A stretch of DNA of 64,000 bases from Emergomyces orientalis (lineage: Eukaryota; Ascomycota; Eurotiomycetes; Onygenales; Ajellomycetaceae): positions 248,001 to 312,000 of the forward strand of contig MOWL01000093.1 of the NCBI GenBank assembly GCA_002110485.1, given 5' to 3'. Of the stretch, positions 46,251 to 59,328 are shown in pieces. A program made the translations under genes and the position numbers. Each line of letters starts with the position of its first letter. Position 1 is the stretch's first letter. The notes below the pieces were generated by a model, which saw only the letters and a program-made list of their open reading frames with translations, had not been told where the DNA came from and made no database searches.

Positions 46251-48736
46251 ATTAAAAAAGAGAAGCATTAGCTACTTCTGTATCTTCGGAAGCGAGATTA
46301 GGATGATTAGGATCCAATGGGAGGTTCAAACAAACAAAAAAAAGAAAAAGAATAAGAGGAAGATGCCAAGAGCGAGAGCCCTAATATCAATTAGGCAAGG
46401 TCGCTGTGGTTTGGCGAATTTTGTTGGAGGTTGCTACGGCTACTGCAGCCACGTGGCCACCCAATCCTATTTGTAGAACCTCGCTAGCTAGAATAGAATA
46501 CACAACAACGTTATCCTCCTATAAATTTACCTATCTAGGTAAAGTTACTAATCACCCGATTGAGCCTGGCCTACTTTGGCCACAGAACACGAATTCAGTG
46601 TTGGATGATAATTACCTTGCCAACACTGAAGAATTAACAGACCAAATAAACGAATCAGGCTCAGATTACGGCCGAATGCTAAATTCTTTAGGTGCATGAG
46701 CTGGTAAGCGGCCTGCTAGTCTGCTAGTGCTGCCTTCATTGAGAAATCAGAGCATTCCTAGCGAGCTTCAATACTATGTAGCAATAACCTGTTTACATGT
46801 CCCATTATTGATGAAATAATTTTCATTGCATGGGCCTCCACTTGAGTGCCAAGGTAGGTAGGTTGATACTTATGAGACGGAGGATAAGACGGAGAGTGGA
46901 GCTAGCATAATATGCACATATATAGGGAGGAATTAATATAGAGATATATGGTATTGTGGTCTGTGTGCTCTGAGCTCTGACCTAGCTAAATATCTATGGG
47001 TTTTCCATGGCTATTTATACCCGTGAATCCATCTTAGGAGTGATTTACATGCTATATTGATCGTATCGTGATATTCTCAGCTGAGTACCTCTGACTTTGT
47101 AGAAAAATCAATGTAATGGCGAATATATTAAAGATCGGCGAAGATGAGGGCGTATTTGGTGGAGATTCCATCGGAGTTCGCCGTGTGGCAATTAGTGTGG
47201 CAATTGAACATGTGCGTATGTCTTAGCCAACGAATGTGTGGCGATAATCTCATGTTTCACAATACTTAAACCTTTCCATGTTGACTGACTGACTGCCAGT
47301 GCCTTTGGCGAGATTTTGACTTCGACTGTTCTCCATCGGTACGGAAAAAAGAAACACTCGATGAAGCCGGTCCAGGGTCCTGGCGACTGATGACTGCCTT
47401 CTGGCTGGTATTATTGAATCATTAGTTGACAGTCTCTGGTTGCGGTGAACCCAAAGCGCGTCCCTGTGTCTGGATATTCCAGCTACTACCCGAATTGATG
47501 GGGTGGAGGGAGAAGAACCTATTCCTCTTTTTTAATTTGTGGCTTGAATATTGTCCTTATCATCGGCGACTCCGTGGTCCTGGCCAGATTAACTACCGAA
47601 CAATTTAGCCTCATGAATGCGAAGGGCGGAAAGGGATCAATCTTCTCCAGGTTTACACGCCGTTCCCCGCAAACTTGGGGAAGATGGTTCCAAACTCCTG
47701 TGCGGGGTTAGCGCGTAGCTCATCCTCGGTGCGGGCCTGGGCGGTCTAGGCAAAGCGCTAACCACTGAGTTCGAGATAATAATCTGAGAGTCTGATTCAA
47801 CAACCGAACGACTTCTACAGGGTTGTGACTGAAGTTTCTGAGACTGGTGCTTGAAATAGACTCCCTACAAGGTCCCCAGCCGCCTAGTTACCTTGGTTGT
47901 TTGCAACGTGAAGCAGTTGAGATGACGATGGACTTTTCACCACCTATGCTCTGAGCTCAATTTGTATCCAGAGTGGAATTGAACAGCAGCAAGCCTTCGG
48001 AGCATATTTCCCAAAACATGGTAGCGTAGGTTTTATTACCCACCGCCACAGCATCTGTCAATGAATGGCCATGCTGAGAATGTTCGCACCCATAAACTAT
48101 CTGATCCACTGCGAACATGTTCGTTCTCTCCACGCCGCAGTATCTACCCCGGAATTGAAGGCTCAGTGGCAAAATTTAGAGCCAAAAGCTCGTGGCTGTC
48201 AGTCATTTTGCCGAACTTCTTTGCCATATGGCAAGCTAACGAGGAACCGTCCCATACCAGCAGAAGGGGAGAAGTCGATAAGTGGACACCTCTGATAATC
48301 CTCCGACGAATCAACAACCACGATCGGCCGTGTCCCAACCCCATTCCACTCTATAGGAAGGGGGAGAAGAGAGAACTCACGCACTTCTCCCCCTTGTCTG
48401 GAACTTCGAGTTTGATGCCAATTGGTGTCAATTTGTATCCACATTATCCTCGTACACTGCTCGGCCAAAATCTGGCTATTCCTCAGGAAATATCGATTTA
48501 CCCGCGGTTCCAGATCGCCTCTCCAGGAATGCATCATTTGCGCGTGGGCATGGTTGTGGGGACACACCCAGTGCGGGGAAAGTTGTTGCCATATATAACT
48601 CTATGGAAACCACAAGCTAGATGCAAAGTACACGACAAGTTATGGGCTTCAATTTGCCCAACAAACTACCATTTCCTCTTTGAACAGCCATAATATCCTC
48701 ATTCTCCCTCCCCCCCGGCCAACACTCCTGCCCAAA
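46251..48736. other. Intergenic, 2.5 kb, upstream of allantoate-type permease
   Basis: No supported gene. The 210-codon frame at 48061-48693 ends just before the transporter start but has neither a domain nor a typical codon pattern. GATAAG-type words occur at about 46883, 47562 (inverted) and 48277, in keeping with the nitrogen-regulated promoters of this transporter family, although GATA words are common by chance. Confidence 0.4.
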
Positions 48737-50722
48737 ATGTCTAGTGACCCAGAGAAAGTCTCTGACGGGGCCTCCGTTGACCATGTCGACAATACGGCTG
48801 AGGACCCTGGCAATATCGACGTCGACGAAGTATATACATTCGCGGAACAGAGGAAAATAGTTCACCGTGTCGACCGCCGGCTCGTGTCTATGTGCGGCCT
48901 CGGCTATTGCATCAGCTTGATGGACCGGACGAACTTGTCAGTCGCTGCCATTGCCGGCATGAACAAGGAACTCAAGCTGAATGTTGGCTTTCGATATGTT
49001 CGTGGTCCCGAATTTATTGAGCTAGGTTCATTTTTGCTCCTTTTGCTAATAATGCTTCTTGCCCACGTAGTCTCTTGTCGCTCTGGTATTTTTCATCACG
49101 TATATTGTCTGTCAACCGCCAATGACAGCGGTTATACGCAGAGTCGGGCCAAGGCTCTTCATCAGTGTCATTGTGCTTACATGGGGAATCTGTTTAATTG
49201 TAAGTATTATTTTCACATCTTCCACTTTAATGACAATTCAAAAGGCGTTTTTTAGACAATAAAAAGAAGAAAAGAAAAATTCTCATGTGGCCTTATTAAT
49301 GTATCTGTCTGTGCTAGGGTTTTGGTCTGTGTAAGAATTGGGAACAACTTACAGCACTCAGAGCCCTTCTGGGACTCCTGGAGGCGGGATTTTTTCCAGG
49401 GACAGTGTACCTCCTATCGACCTGGTACTCGAGATACGAGGTTCAGAAGCGTTATTCAATTTTCTACCTGATTGGATGCGTGGCCGCCGCACTTTCTGGT
49501 ATCCTCGCGTTTGGTTTCAGCCAGATGGCCGGTCTTCAAGGGATGGACGGCTGGAGGTGGATTTTTATTATGCAAGGTCTCGTGAGTAACTGCTACCGTA
49601 TTTCACTGTGACCTTCGTTTCCTTATTTATAGGGTCCCTTTTTAAATTATAATTAAAAAAAGAAAGAAAAGAAAAAGAAAAATCACTCTTTCCTCATTTT
49701 TGTACAACTGGAAGAGCTGACAATCTCTGATAGTTAACCATTGTCGTTGGAATTCTCATCTATATTTTCCTCGTGGACTTTCCCGACAAGGCTCATAAAG
49801 CATGGAAATTCCTGACTCAAGACGAATGTGCCTTCGTCATACGACGATTGAACAAGGACAGAGGCGATGCTGATGCCGAAGCATTCACCATTGGAAGATT
49901 CCTCCGTCCTGCACTAGACTTGAAAATCTGGGCCTTCGGCATGATATTTTTGTATGAAACCTCCCAAGCCTTTTTCTTTCCTTTTCCTTTTTCGAAAGAG
50001 GTCCCCATTTCTAACCGAAATCCCACACCAGCTGCTTGACCACCGTCACCTACGCCATCGCCTATTTTCTCCCCATAATCCTCCACGATAACATGGGCTT
50101 TGGCGTTGGCGAATCCCAATGCCTCGTCGCACCGCCTTACGTCGTGGCAGGTATCCTAATGTTCTCAACCTCTTGGGTAGCCGACAAATACAAAATGCGG
50201 GCACCTATCCTCGTATTCAACAGTGTCATTTCCATAATTGGGTTGCCCATCATGGGATTCGGGAAGGGCAGTGCCGTGCGCTACTTCGGCGTGTTCCTGG
50301 CCACTGCCGGTGTCAATGCCAACATTCCGTGCACGCTGGCATACCAGGCCAATAACATTCGCGGCCAGTGGACGAGAGCGTTAGCTAGTACCACGCTCGT
50401 GGCTATGGGTGGGATTGGAGGAATTGCGGGGAGTTTGGTTTTCAGGTCGCAGGATGCGCCGCAATATATCCCTGGCATTTATGCTGCTATTGCGTGAGTT
50501 TTTTTATCCATCCGGCTTGCAGAAAGAATGATTGTAGAGAGATAGTTTCTCAACAGGGAAAATTAATCGCTAACTTGAGCTACTTTTCACTACTGTAGCT
50601 GTCAAATTCTCCTCCTTATCATCGTTGCGTCGTTGAGCCTTTACTTCTGGAGGTGCAACAAAAAGGCAGACCGTGGAGAAATGGTCCTTGAGGGATCGCC
50701 AACTTTCCGATACACCATATAG
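48737..50722 (+). CDS. MFS transporter, allantoate permease (Dal5/ACS) family
   Basis: Six exons: 48737-48997, 49071-49199, 49318-49581, 49734-49951, 50032-50493 and 50599-50722, giving 485 residues, normal for this family. After an acidic cytosolic N-terminus, landmarks include RRLVSMCGLGYCISLMDRTN, LVALVFFITYIVCQPPMTAV, LTALRALLGLLEAGFFPGTV, STWYSRYEVQKRYSIFYLIG, GWRWIFIMQGL, YAIAYFLPIILHDNMGFG, WVADKYKMRAP and NIRGQWTRALASTTLVAMGG. They form about 12 membrane segments. The substrate is probably a carboxylate-type nutrient (allantoate, nicotinate or similar); which one cannot be told. The first intron has donor GTTCGT; the joined sequence GFRYSLVALVFF supports it. A functional, intact copy. 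Confidence 0.92.
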
Positions 50723-53700
50723 ATCCATTCAAACGGCAGGGCATGGCAATTATAGCTAGTCAGTACTGGCGTCTGGCCCGGGAAATTTGTCTCGAGATTT
50801 TTTTTTTCCTTCTCCTTTTCATTTTTTGGAAACGACTAGGTGCGAATGTTCCTAAGGGCTAACCTAGGGATTTTGGGCTGGATAGATATGGAAGAGTAAG
50901 GCTCTTATATCAGTTTTCATTCCAACAGCAGGTTATTGTATAGAAATGCAAGAAACGCGGCTCTACATCTTGCAAGGCTATTGCATGGTTTTCAAATATC
51001 TCGTTATCTATCCATGTTTATTTTCCAAAGAGAAAGGAGTAAAATTGGAAACATAGATTCCTTAGCCTCCCTTGGCGCGTTATTGCAGAAAATCGGGTAT
51101 CTCTGTGAATTTCCCGTGGCATAATGGTAATATTGGTACGAAGTAATGAAATATGGCAAGTCCTGCCGGTGTATGCCCTTTCAATTATGTTTCCACCCCG
51201 GCAAAAATTTGGGGGTTAGCAAAGCTACAGGAACTCCAGCAGTAAGGCGACTCGGAAACGGAAACAGCACCATTGGCTGTTGAGGAAATGCCTGCAGATA
51301 CGGAAGACAGTCACAGTAAAATAAAATAAAGATCCAGGAACAAAGATATGCGAGAAGCCGAAATCGAATCCAGCCCTACTTGCCAATTCTAGCGCCTCCA
51401 GACATTGAGTTCGGTTAGTAATGCGACACCCCTTTATTTAAGTCATCTCCAGCCAGCAGCGGATCTTGGCTCACAAGAAAATTATTCCCGAAACCCGACC
51501 CTTGCCAACTTAAAGAAGCTTTAAATAGTTCTTTAAATAGCTTGGCACCCATCCGATGTGTAGTTTGTTAGGGGAAGCACAGACGGGGGCATGATCGACT
51601 GTCCGTTATTAATATGGTGAAGAGATTAGACGTGATACTGATGGTTGAAGAATTTCGGAAATAGAATCATTTACTCTACTAAGGTTCATGAAACTAGAGA
51701 ACCCTTCCAGTTGCGTAGGTACTCAGCACTGGTAGAAAGGGGCATCCCGCGGGTTTGCGGGTTTTGATAAAGCCAAATCATATATGATTAGCAGCGAGGT
51801 ACCGAAAGACAGTGACGAAAATAAAGGGGTTGACTGTGAAGCATGAAACCGGTTCTACGCCCCGGATCGGCACGGCTTATATGCAGGTACGCCGCAAAAA
51901 ACCAACTGAACACAAATAACAAATGGCGCTCTTTCTAGGCCGAAACCTGGCACTTGATCTTGATTTGCTTTAGAATCAAACTTTTGGCGTACTTTGCAGC
52001 CAGGGCCCGTCAGGAACGCATATCTCCGTTGTTGGAGGAACAAGGGGTGTGAATGAGAGGTTCAGGCAGCCATATTTGAGAGGTGTGCCTGAGCAACGAA
52101 CAAATGGGTCATGAGTGTTCTGCGGATTAATGAGTGGAACGAATACGATTGACTGGCATCGGGTAATGCTGAGGTGTCAGAGGAAGCAGCCCCAGTGAAT
52201 TACATTTGACCTTTACTGCGTAGACGTAACGCAAGTCACTGAACTTTGGGTGCTTTTGTTTCCCCCATCATGGACACGAAAGTGAGCGCAATTTTTCACG
52301 CCGAATGAAGAGCAGGGAAATGTGACATGTGAGCGATTCCAAATTTCTTGGGTTGATAACCGATCATTCATGGCCGATTCAAGGCCGGTGATGGTTAGAT
52401 TCGAAAACTGTCAAGCATTTGCAACACAGTTTCATCGCGGCTAGAGGAACGGCATGTAGTGTAAAAGCCAGTTCATGACCACAGAGTAGCACTGGTAGAT
52501 TGGCATGTTGCATTTGGGACACGGACCCTCAACAGGTGCATTATTAGGAAAAGTAAGTCGACGCTGTAAAAAATAATGAGTGTTGTCAACTCTTGAGAAA
52601 GGATCTTTTGGTAGGAATCAAGGTAAGGAAACCAGTAATGAAGGTGTATGTCCCTAGATGCGTGGTTTCTGAGGGCGCGATGTTCCAAGTAGAAGCGTTT
52701 TCAAAAGCAAGGGCTGCGATGACGACGAATTAGCAGTTTCATTCTAGCAGTTTTTCAAATTAGCAGGATAAGCTATTTGATACGTATGATCTGGGCTATG
52801 GTTGATTCTTGCAGGATGAATCCTAGCAGAGTCGCATATTGTTGATGCGTGTGTTTCTGCGAGTGTGTTTTAGCATCAACTTAAGCCTCATTTTTTCCAT
52901 TTCCGGCCAAAGTCCAGCATCAACTCTCTTGCTCGCACACCTCGTCTGTTGAACCTTGTTGGCTCACATGCCACCGCCAACAAGAGCAGTTTCGAGAACC
53001 TCAAGTGGCGTACTCCGTACAAGATACTGAATATCGACTCACCGGCCGTCATACGCTGTCGGTTTAACCCCCCAGCTGAACCCACCAGTCAGCAGTACGG
53101 TTCGTTCGGACACCCCCGGCAGTATCTCCGACGCCACCAACTTAGCGTCGGCCAACGCGCTCTACTTGAGAGTCGCCAGGATGTAACTGTGCGATTGATC
53201 GTCTGAAATTGCCATCTTTATGGGCCGCTAGTTTGCTGATTCAGATTGGACATTCGCCAAGTTCATTTTGTCACAAGTTAAAGTTGGTAGACCACAACGG
53301 TCTGCGTCTGGTGGCGCTCTTGGAAGGGCTAAAAAGCCACCCCCCACACCCTTAAAGTACCAGATGATTGCCGGGCTTAAGGCTAAGTCAACATCAACCG
53401 GAGAGATTGTGGTAACCTCTCATCGTAACGAGGAGCTCTTTGCTCAACCCTGTCCTAAATCTCAATGGAATCCAGTGGCATGTGATAATAGACGTTCAAT
53501 GGCTCTTAAGCTACTTTGGCTTCATCTCGCTGGGCTCTGAAATGAGTGAGACTATGTACGCAGTTGTCCTTTTGATCCCTGTGCCCGCTTTGGCCTTGTC
53601 TGGCCTTCTTCGTTGGTCTGGTCGAACCTGAGGGCATTTACCATGATGTGATGAAAAGCCCGGCCTGGTCGGCCCGAGCTCACCGAATTGGGGTGATATC

Positions 53701-54833
53701 GAGCTTCCTGGCATCTTAGCTAACAAGGAAACAGGCTATCTATTCAGCCCGGGGAGCATATTTATTCGGGTATTACTATTTCTCATGCCGAACTCGACCA
53801 AAGGCTGTTGGATGGGCTACATCAGTGGAACCAACCCCAATGGCAATTTACATATCGAACCCGACTTCTTCCTATAACTGCAGTGTTCAAAAGCCAACAA
53901 ATCTGGAGCCAAATTGCAGTTTGTCGGCTGACCTTCTCTTTTGGCTTAATTATTTCCTATGGGAAGTGTTGAGAGCCCAGCGCCACTCCTGAGTAGATTT
54001 TGATGGGCAGGAAATCAATGAAAATTTGGCGCTGGCGTCGGATCTTCCATTATTCGTGACCATCGTCGCACATCAAGGTTGCATCAACTTCATCCACTCA
54101 AAAGCTAGGGCTGGAAAAAAAAAAAAAAATCGGGCGGGAATAAGACAGAATGTGCGAGGCTTCTGGTACCGGTTGGATGCTGCTCGCGCCCACACCCCTG
54201 CCCATGCTGCCATGGGCGATGAGCTGACCGCCCCCCCGCCCCCGCTAGCAGGAATTTCTCTACAAGGGAATTTCCCCGCCTGGCCCCTGAAGCTCATCCC
54301 GCACTCATGGAATTCGCCTCGAAACCCGTTATTACTCCGCGTTCATTTTTTTCTTTCTCCCATCACAAATCCATCGTGACAGGGAAATGTCTAGGGGTAA
54401 TGGGTGCCAAAATTACGCCTGCATTTCAGTGCAGTAGATTTGACAACTCTAGAAACAGGCTCTAACTTGGTTGTCAGCGAAATGCACCAACTTGCTTCAC
54501 CCAACGGCTCTCGTGCGCATGGCGCTAAGATACACACCCTAGTGGAGTGGTGGCGCCAACCCTTGATTATTCAGTCTGTCTGACTCCTGGTTCATACAAT
54601 ACACACACCCGTGGCCTGGAGTTGTTGTCCGGGGTTGCGCACCTCCACAGAACCTTTACTTAAGAAAGATCTTATGTCCCCCATGTTTGTTTCATTCTCT
54701 GATTGTTTCTTCTATTTCGCCTTCAAGCATCGTGCTGACCCTCCTTGGTCGCTTCTTCCTATCTCATTGGCCCTATCTTCCCATCTACTTCCACCACACG
54801 ATTGCAAAGGCCGCCAAGGCTTTAATCCCCACG
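50723..54833. other. Intergenic, 4.1 kb, between two transporters
   Basis: No supported gene. The 53050-53900 part has GC-richer, codon-like sequence with several short frames (for example 53268-53540), suggesting decayed coding DNA I cannot identify. A tRNA-like D-arm word (GTGGCATAATGGTAATA, 51117) has no matching T-arm. The word TACTCCGTA occurs at 53011. Three CCCCGC words lie at 54234-54279. Confidence 0.4.
54234..54279 (+). promoter_or_regulatory. Cluster of three CCCCGC words (CreA-type sites) upstream of sugar transporter
   Basis: CCCCGC occurs at 54234, 54240 and 54274. It matches the reverse of the SYGGRG consensus bound by the carbon repressor CreA in Aspergillus. The cluster is about 555-600 bases upstream of the hexose-transporter ATG. 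Binding is inference; short GC-rich words also occur by chance. Confidence 0.35.
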
Positions 54834-56525
54834 ATGGCGGGAACCACCGATCTCTCCCGTGTGGAGGCACCTGTCACGCTGAAGGCGTACATGATGTGCG
54901 CTTTCGCTGCTTTTGGTGGTATCTTCTTCGGTTTTGACTCTGGTTATATCAACGGAGTGATGGGCATGCCGTACTTTATCGAATTGTTCACCGGGCTCAA
55001 ACAATCAGACTTTCCTCCTGGCGATTCTCACTTCACCCTCCCTTCGTGGCAGAAATCGCTGATCACTTCCATTTTGTCTGCCGGAACTTTCTTTGGTGCG
55101 ATCATCGCTGGAGACCTTGCGGATTTCATTGGCCGTCGCACCACTGTTGTTGCGGGCTGTGGTGTGTTCATTGTCGGTGTAATACTTCAAACAGCATCTA
55201 CTGCCTTGGGCTTGCTTGTAGCTGGTCGCCTGATTGCTGGATTTGGTGTTGGTTTCGTCTCTGCCATTATTATTCTTTACATGTCTGAGATCGCGCCCAA
55301 GAAGGTTCGAGGTGCAATTGTTTCTGGCTACCAGTTCTGTATCACAATCGGCCTGCTGCTAGCTTCCTGTGTCAATTATGGGACTCAGAATCGGCAAGAT
55401 ACCGGCTCCTATCGTATCCCAATTGCCCTCCAAATGCTCTGGGCCATCATTCTAGGCGGTGGTCTTATGCTGTTGCCTGAATCACCCCGTTATTTTGTGA
55501 AGAAAGGAAACAACAAACGAGCGAGTGAAGTCCTTGCCCGACTACGAGGCTATCCAGCGGACTCGGATTACATTCAGGAGGAGCTTGCTGAAATCGTAGC
55601 CAACCACGAATACGAACTCCAAGTCGTCCCACAAGGAAGCTACATCAATTCTTGGCTCAATTGCTTCCGTGGCGGCCTATCTAACTCCTCCAGTAACCTT
55701 CGCCGAACCATCTTGGGAACCTCGTTGCAAATGATGCAACAGTGGACGGGCATCAACTTTATTTTCTATTTTGGAACGACCTTCTTCCAGGATCTAGGCA
55801 CCATCGACAACCCCTTCCTGATCGGTCTCATTACTACTCTTGTCAACGTGTGCTCGACCCCAATCTCCTTCTGGACCATTGAGAGATTCGGTCGCCGGCC
55901 CCTGCTCATTTGGGGTGCGGTTGGCATGTTCACCTGCGAGTTTATCGTTGCGATTATGGGAGTCTCAGCCGGGGACAACCCCCAAGTAGTCAAGGCTATG
56001 ATCGCTTTTATCTGCATTTATATTTTCTTCTTCGCAAGCACCTGGGGCCCTGGCGCATGGGTCGTCATTGGCGAGATCTACCCTCTCCCAATGCGTTCCC
56101 GCGGTGTCGGTCTTTCGACCGCCTCTAACTGGCTGTGGAACTGCGTACGTCCCATCTATACATATTTTTCCAGTACTTAAATAATTTCCCAAGCGCCGTT
56201 TACTAACTTCAGTTGAAATAATCTTTAATAGATAATCGCTGTCATCACTCCCTACCTCGTCGGAACTGATCAGGGCAACCTTGGCACCAATGTCTTCTGG
56301 CTGTGGGGCTCCCTCTGCGTTTGCTGCTTCTTCTACGCCTACTTCCTTGTGCCTGAAAGCAAGGGACTCACTCTCGAACAAGTCGACCGTATGATGGAAG
56401 AGACTACCCCACGTACCTCTGCCAAATGGGTCCCCCACTCTACCTTCGCTGCCGAGATGGGTTTAACGGAAAAGAACGTGGCATTGGAGGATATTCAGGT
56501 CTCCGCTCAGAAGGAGAAGGTTTAA
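54834..56525 (+). CDS. High-affinity hexose transporter-like MFS sugar porter
   Basis: Two exons, 54834-56144 and 56232-56525, joined in phase 0 (donor GTACGT, acceptor AATAG), giving 534 residues. Sugar-porter signatures are intact: GGIFFGFDSGYINGVMGM, GDLADFIGRRTTVVAG, VAGRLIAGFGVGFVSAI, YMSEIAPKKVRGAIVSGYQF, LPESPRYFVKKGN, QMMQQWTGINFIFYFGTTFF, ERFGRRPLLIWG, WVVIGEIYPLPMRSRGVGLS and PESKGLTLEQVDRMMEE, with about 12 membrane segments. It resembles the high-affinity glucose transporters of Aspergillus (Mst/Rgt2-type). The frame is open upstream to an ATG at 54687, but MAGTTDLSRVEAPVTLKAYM matches the family start. It is probably carbon-source regulated; see the CCCCGC cluster upstream. Confidence 0.94.
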
Positions 56526-59328
56526 TTGAAAGATATAAGAAGATGAGTGTAACGCCGATATTTGTAGCTACGTAAGCCAAGGGGTTTCGTAACCTCGCTT
56601 TATTATTAATTAATTGCTCTGCATTTTTCCGAATGCTTGTTCGGTTTTTAAAATCCCCGTTTCATGTGACCCTGAACGCATTCATATATTTCACATGCCC
56701 ACCTGTTGCGTTGGTGAGCTAGCGAGGTCAAGCCTGACGTGTAATGTGAACAAACCTGCTACGAACAACTAATAGGGTGGACCGGGGGCATCAAATGCAT
56801 GTACAGTACATACATACGACCGGGGGCGTTTTGCTCTCCCTGGATGCATATATACCAATACCCCGATACACTGCAATTCCCCTTTGAACTATTAAACACA
56901 GCAACCATTTCTGCATCAGGCATGAGCCCATTCTGGTCCTTCCAAGCCTTAACGGCCGTTGGTGCGCCACATGCTAGGATATGGAAGCGATCACTGTACC
57001 GCTTCGAACGTGGATGAGCTTTGGCTCAGATTCTGGCTCCTTTCCTGGGGCGATGATATCTCCATTCCAATTCACTGCGCTCAGTTTGGTTGGCATCGTC
57101 AAGATCTTGCTGAAAACAGACGTTGAATGGCCGCGGAGACATCAAAATCAGGACATCATTGTCCCGTCAATGCCAGGGCCGCACATCCTCTATGTCTGAT
57201 TCCCTGCAGTCAAGACGAAGTTGGTCAACCTTTCCTTGGACGTGGCTGACAGAGCAAAACATAATTATGTGTCCACAGTACAAACTTGTTCCGCAGCCGT
57301 CCAGAAGTGTTGTTCGCCGCCAGGTAAAAAATATGCCCAGCTTGCTGTCCATTCCACGTAGTGGCAGGCAGGTCCGGAAGAGGTTCATCGTCAGCGCTGG
57401 AGATGTCGACTGTGGGAGGTAGCGCATCTATGTAGTTTTATATAGTTAGCCAGCGAGCCATCGGCCATGTGGGGGATTGTCGCCACGGATTGGCTTTCGG
57501 TCTCTGAAGGAACTAGTTGCTGAGCAAGACAACAGCAGTATTATTAGCTCAACAATTAATCCTTTCGTCTGCTCTCTCCCGCGGCCTTCCTCTTTCTTTA
57601 CCTACCTGTTCCTGTCTAGTTCCACGGCTACGGCCTGCAATCGATGTCCGACACCAAACTCGAACGGGTTTAAATGCAGCTTGTTGATCAGGCATCCGAG
57701 CCCTCGTATCCCCGCATTCTCCCCCTACCCCATGGGCCAGTAGCCAAAATTCAAGAGCAATTTTTAAATCAGCGTGTAATGGAATGGGAGGCTGGGGGTT
57801 GTAAGCTGGGGTTTCAAAACAAAACCTATTTCTTGTCCCCTTTCTCTCCCTCCTCATCTTCTTTTTCTCTCCTTTCTGCTATTTCCTTTCAACAGTGTTT
57901 GCAATGCATGTGTGGAAACTGATTAAACTCTCTCAGCTCTCTGGAGTACTCCAGATGTTTGGAGATGTCGCAGATGGAATTTCAGCGAACTAGAGTTGAG
58001 CTATGTGTTTTATATAATGCCCCTTGTTCTTATGTGTCTTTTTTTGCTGCTTCTAATTCCTTCCATTTCCCTCGAATCAACACCTCACTCGCCCTCATGG
58101 GCGTGGGCGTTTTCTATGATGAAACCATGTTGATCATGCATGGCTTGAATGAAGCATATATTTCAGCTGCGGTGATTTGAAACCCAAGGCCTTTCTGAGA
58201 AAACCTGGTGTCCAGAGTATAGAATTGATGCTCTTGCTGTTGTGGTTTGTGTTACGTAGATAGATATGAGCAGACGTTGATGTTACAATACCGACTCAGG
58301 CGCGTCTTTGCTCTGGAACCCGTTCTCTTATAAAACCATTGAACATACATGTACTGTACATATCTTCCAACGCCTTTTGTTCTGGCATCTTTTTGCACCG
58401 TTTTGGCTCCATACTTTTGCGGAAGGATTACATTTAATTGCCTTGGGTATAGAAACAAAACCTAGAATGTATCTACAATCAACAAGAGAAACCCCCACCC
58501 AGTATATCAAATCCACTGAAATAAAATCACAGTTTCAATGTTGTGTTGAGAATAATCCAGCTAACAGCTACCTATAGTTATACAGCACGCGTGGAGGGCA
58601 ATGTAAACGACGGGGGAAAAGCGGACAAAAATCATTGAGCAGACTCTGAAAATCACAAAATAAAAAAATATAAGCCGGTACAGGATAAAGGAGATGATAA
58701 GGAGGGAAAAGAATTTAGAACATAATAATGATAAAAAGAGAAGCAAATCGAGGGCGAGGAGGATGTTTTTGTTTTCCTCAAGTCCCATAGCCTGCGCGAT
58801 TTTTCATCCGGCCAACCCAGCCACCCTTCCCATTATAGCGCCCTAGAAAAAACAGAAAGGAAAAAAAGGGAAAAGGGAACTAAATAGGAACGGGAACATA
58901 AAAATAAAGGGAATCTGGAACCGGTAAGGAAGCAGCGCATACGCTAGAGTCGCGAGGCCGTCACAAGACCGGGCAGAAGAACCGAGGAAGGGAAATAGAT
59001 AAGAAGGCTTCGAGGCGTATCACAAATATGTATCCGCAAGGCGAAGATAAGGTGATGTATGTATGCGCCTTCGTTTCCCGGGCGAAAGAAGTATCAATCA
59101 CCCCGCCCAACCCGGCGTACATACGACGCAAACCACAAGTTCAAGTGCCGCGAAAAAGGAAAGCCAGATAGATCATGGAAGAGCAAGTCGCAACAAACAT
59201 AACGTAGGAGACGATCGATCACATTAGAACGGCGCACATCGCATTATTCTGCTGTTGGTTCAAAACATGTCCACATAACAAATGGTTGCGAGCGTCGTCT
59301 GTTCGGGAAGGTTTTCCCGGTTTGTTAT
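56526..59328. other. Convergent intergenic, 2.8 kb, sugar transporter to H2A.Z
   Basis: No supported gene. Two TGTACAGTACA words, at 56800-56810 and inverted at 58350-58360, and pyrimidine-rich stretches at 57560-57620 and 57835-57895 are visible. Frames up to about 100 codons lack domains. Confidence 0.45.

Noticed and set aside
47735..47800. Possible tRNA (GAGTTCGAGAT)
   Set aside because: T-stem does not pair and no A-box at the right distance.
48061..48693. 210-codon open frame ending just before the allantoate-type permease
   Set aside because: No domain, Pro/Arg-rich composition typical of chance frames, out of frame with the transporter, and positioned where its promoter and leader must be.
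51110..51190. tRNA-like D-arm (GTGGCATAATGGTAATA)
   Set aside because: No T-arm with GGTTCGA and no closing acceptor stem within range.
51360..51440. Possible minus-strand tRNA from GGATTCGATTTC
   Set aside because: The acceptor ends do not pair and there is no clear anticodon arm.
54687..54833. Upstream start for the sugar transporter
   Set aside because: Adds 49 residues unlike the family; the ATG at 54834 gives the conserved start.
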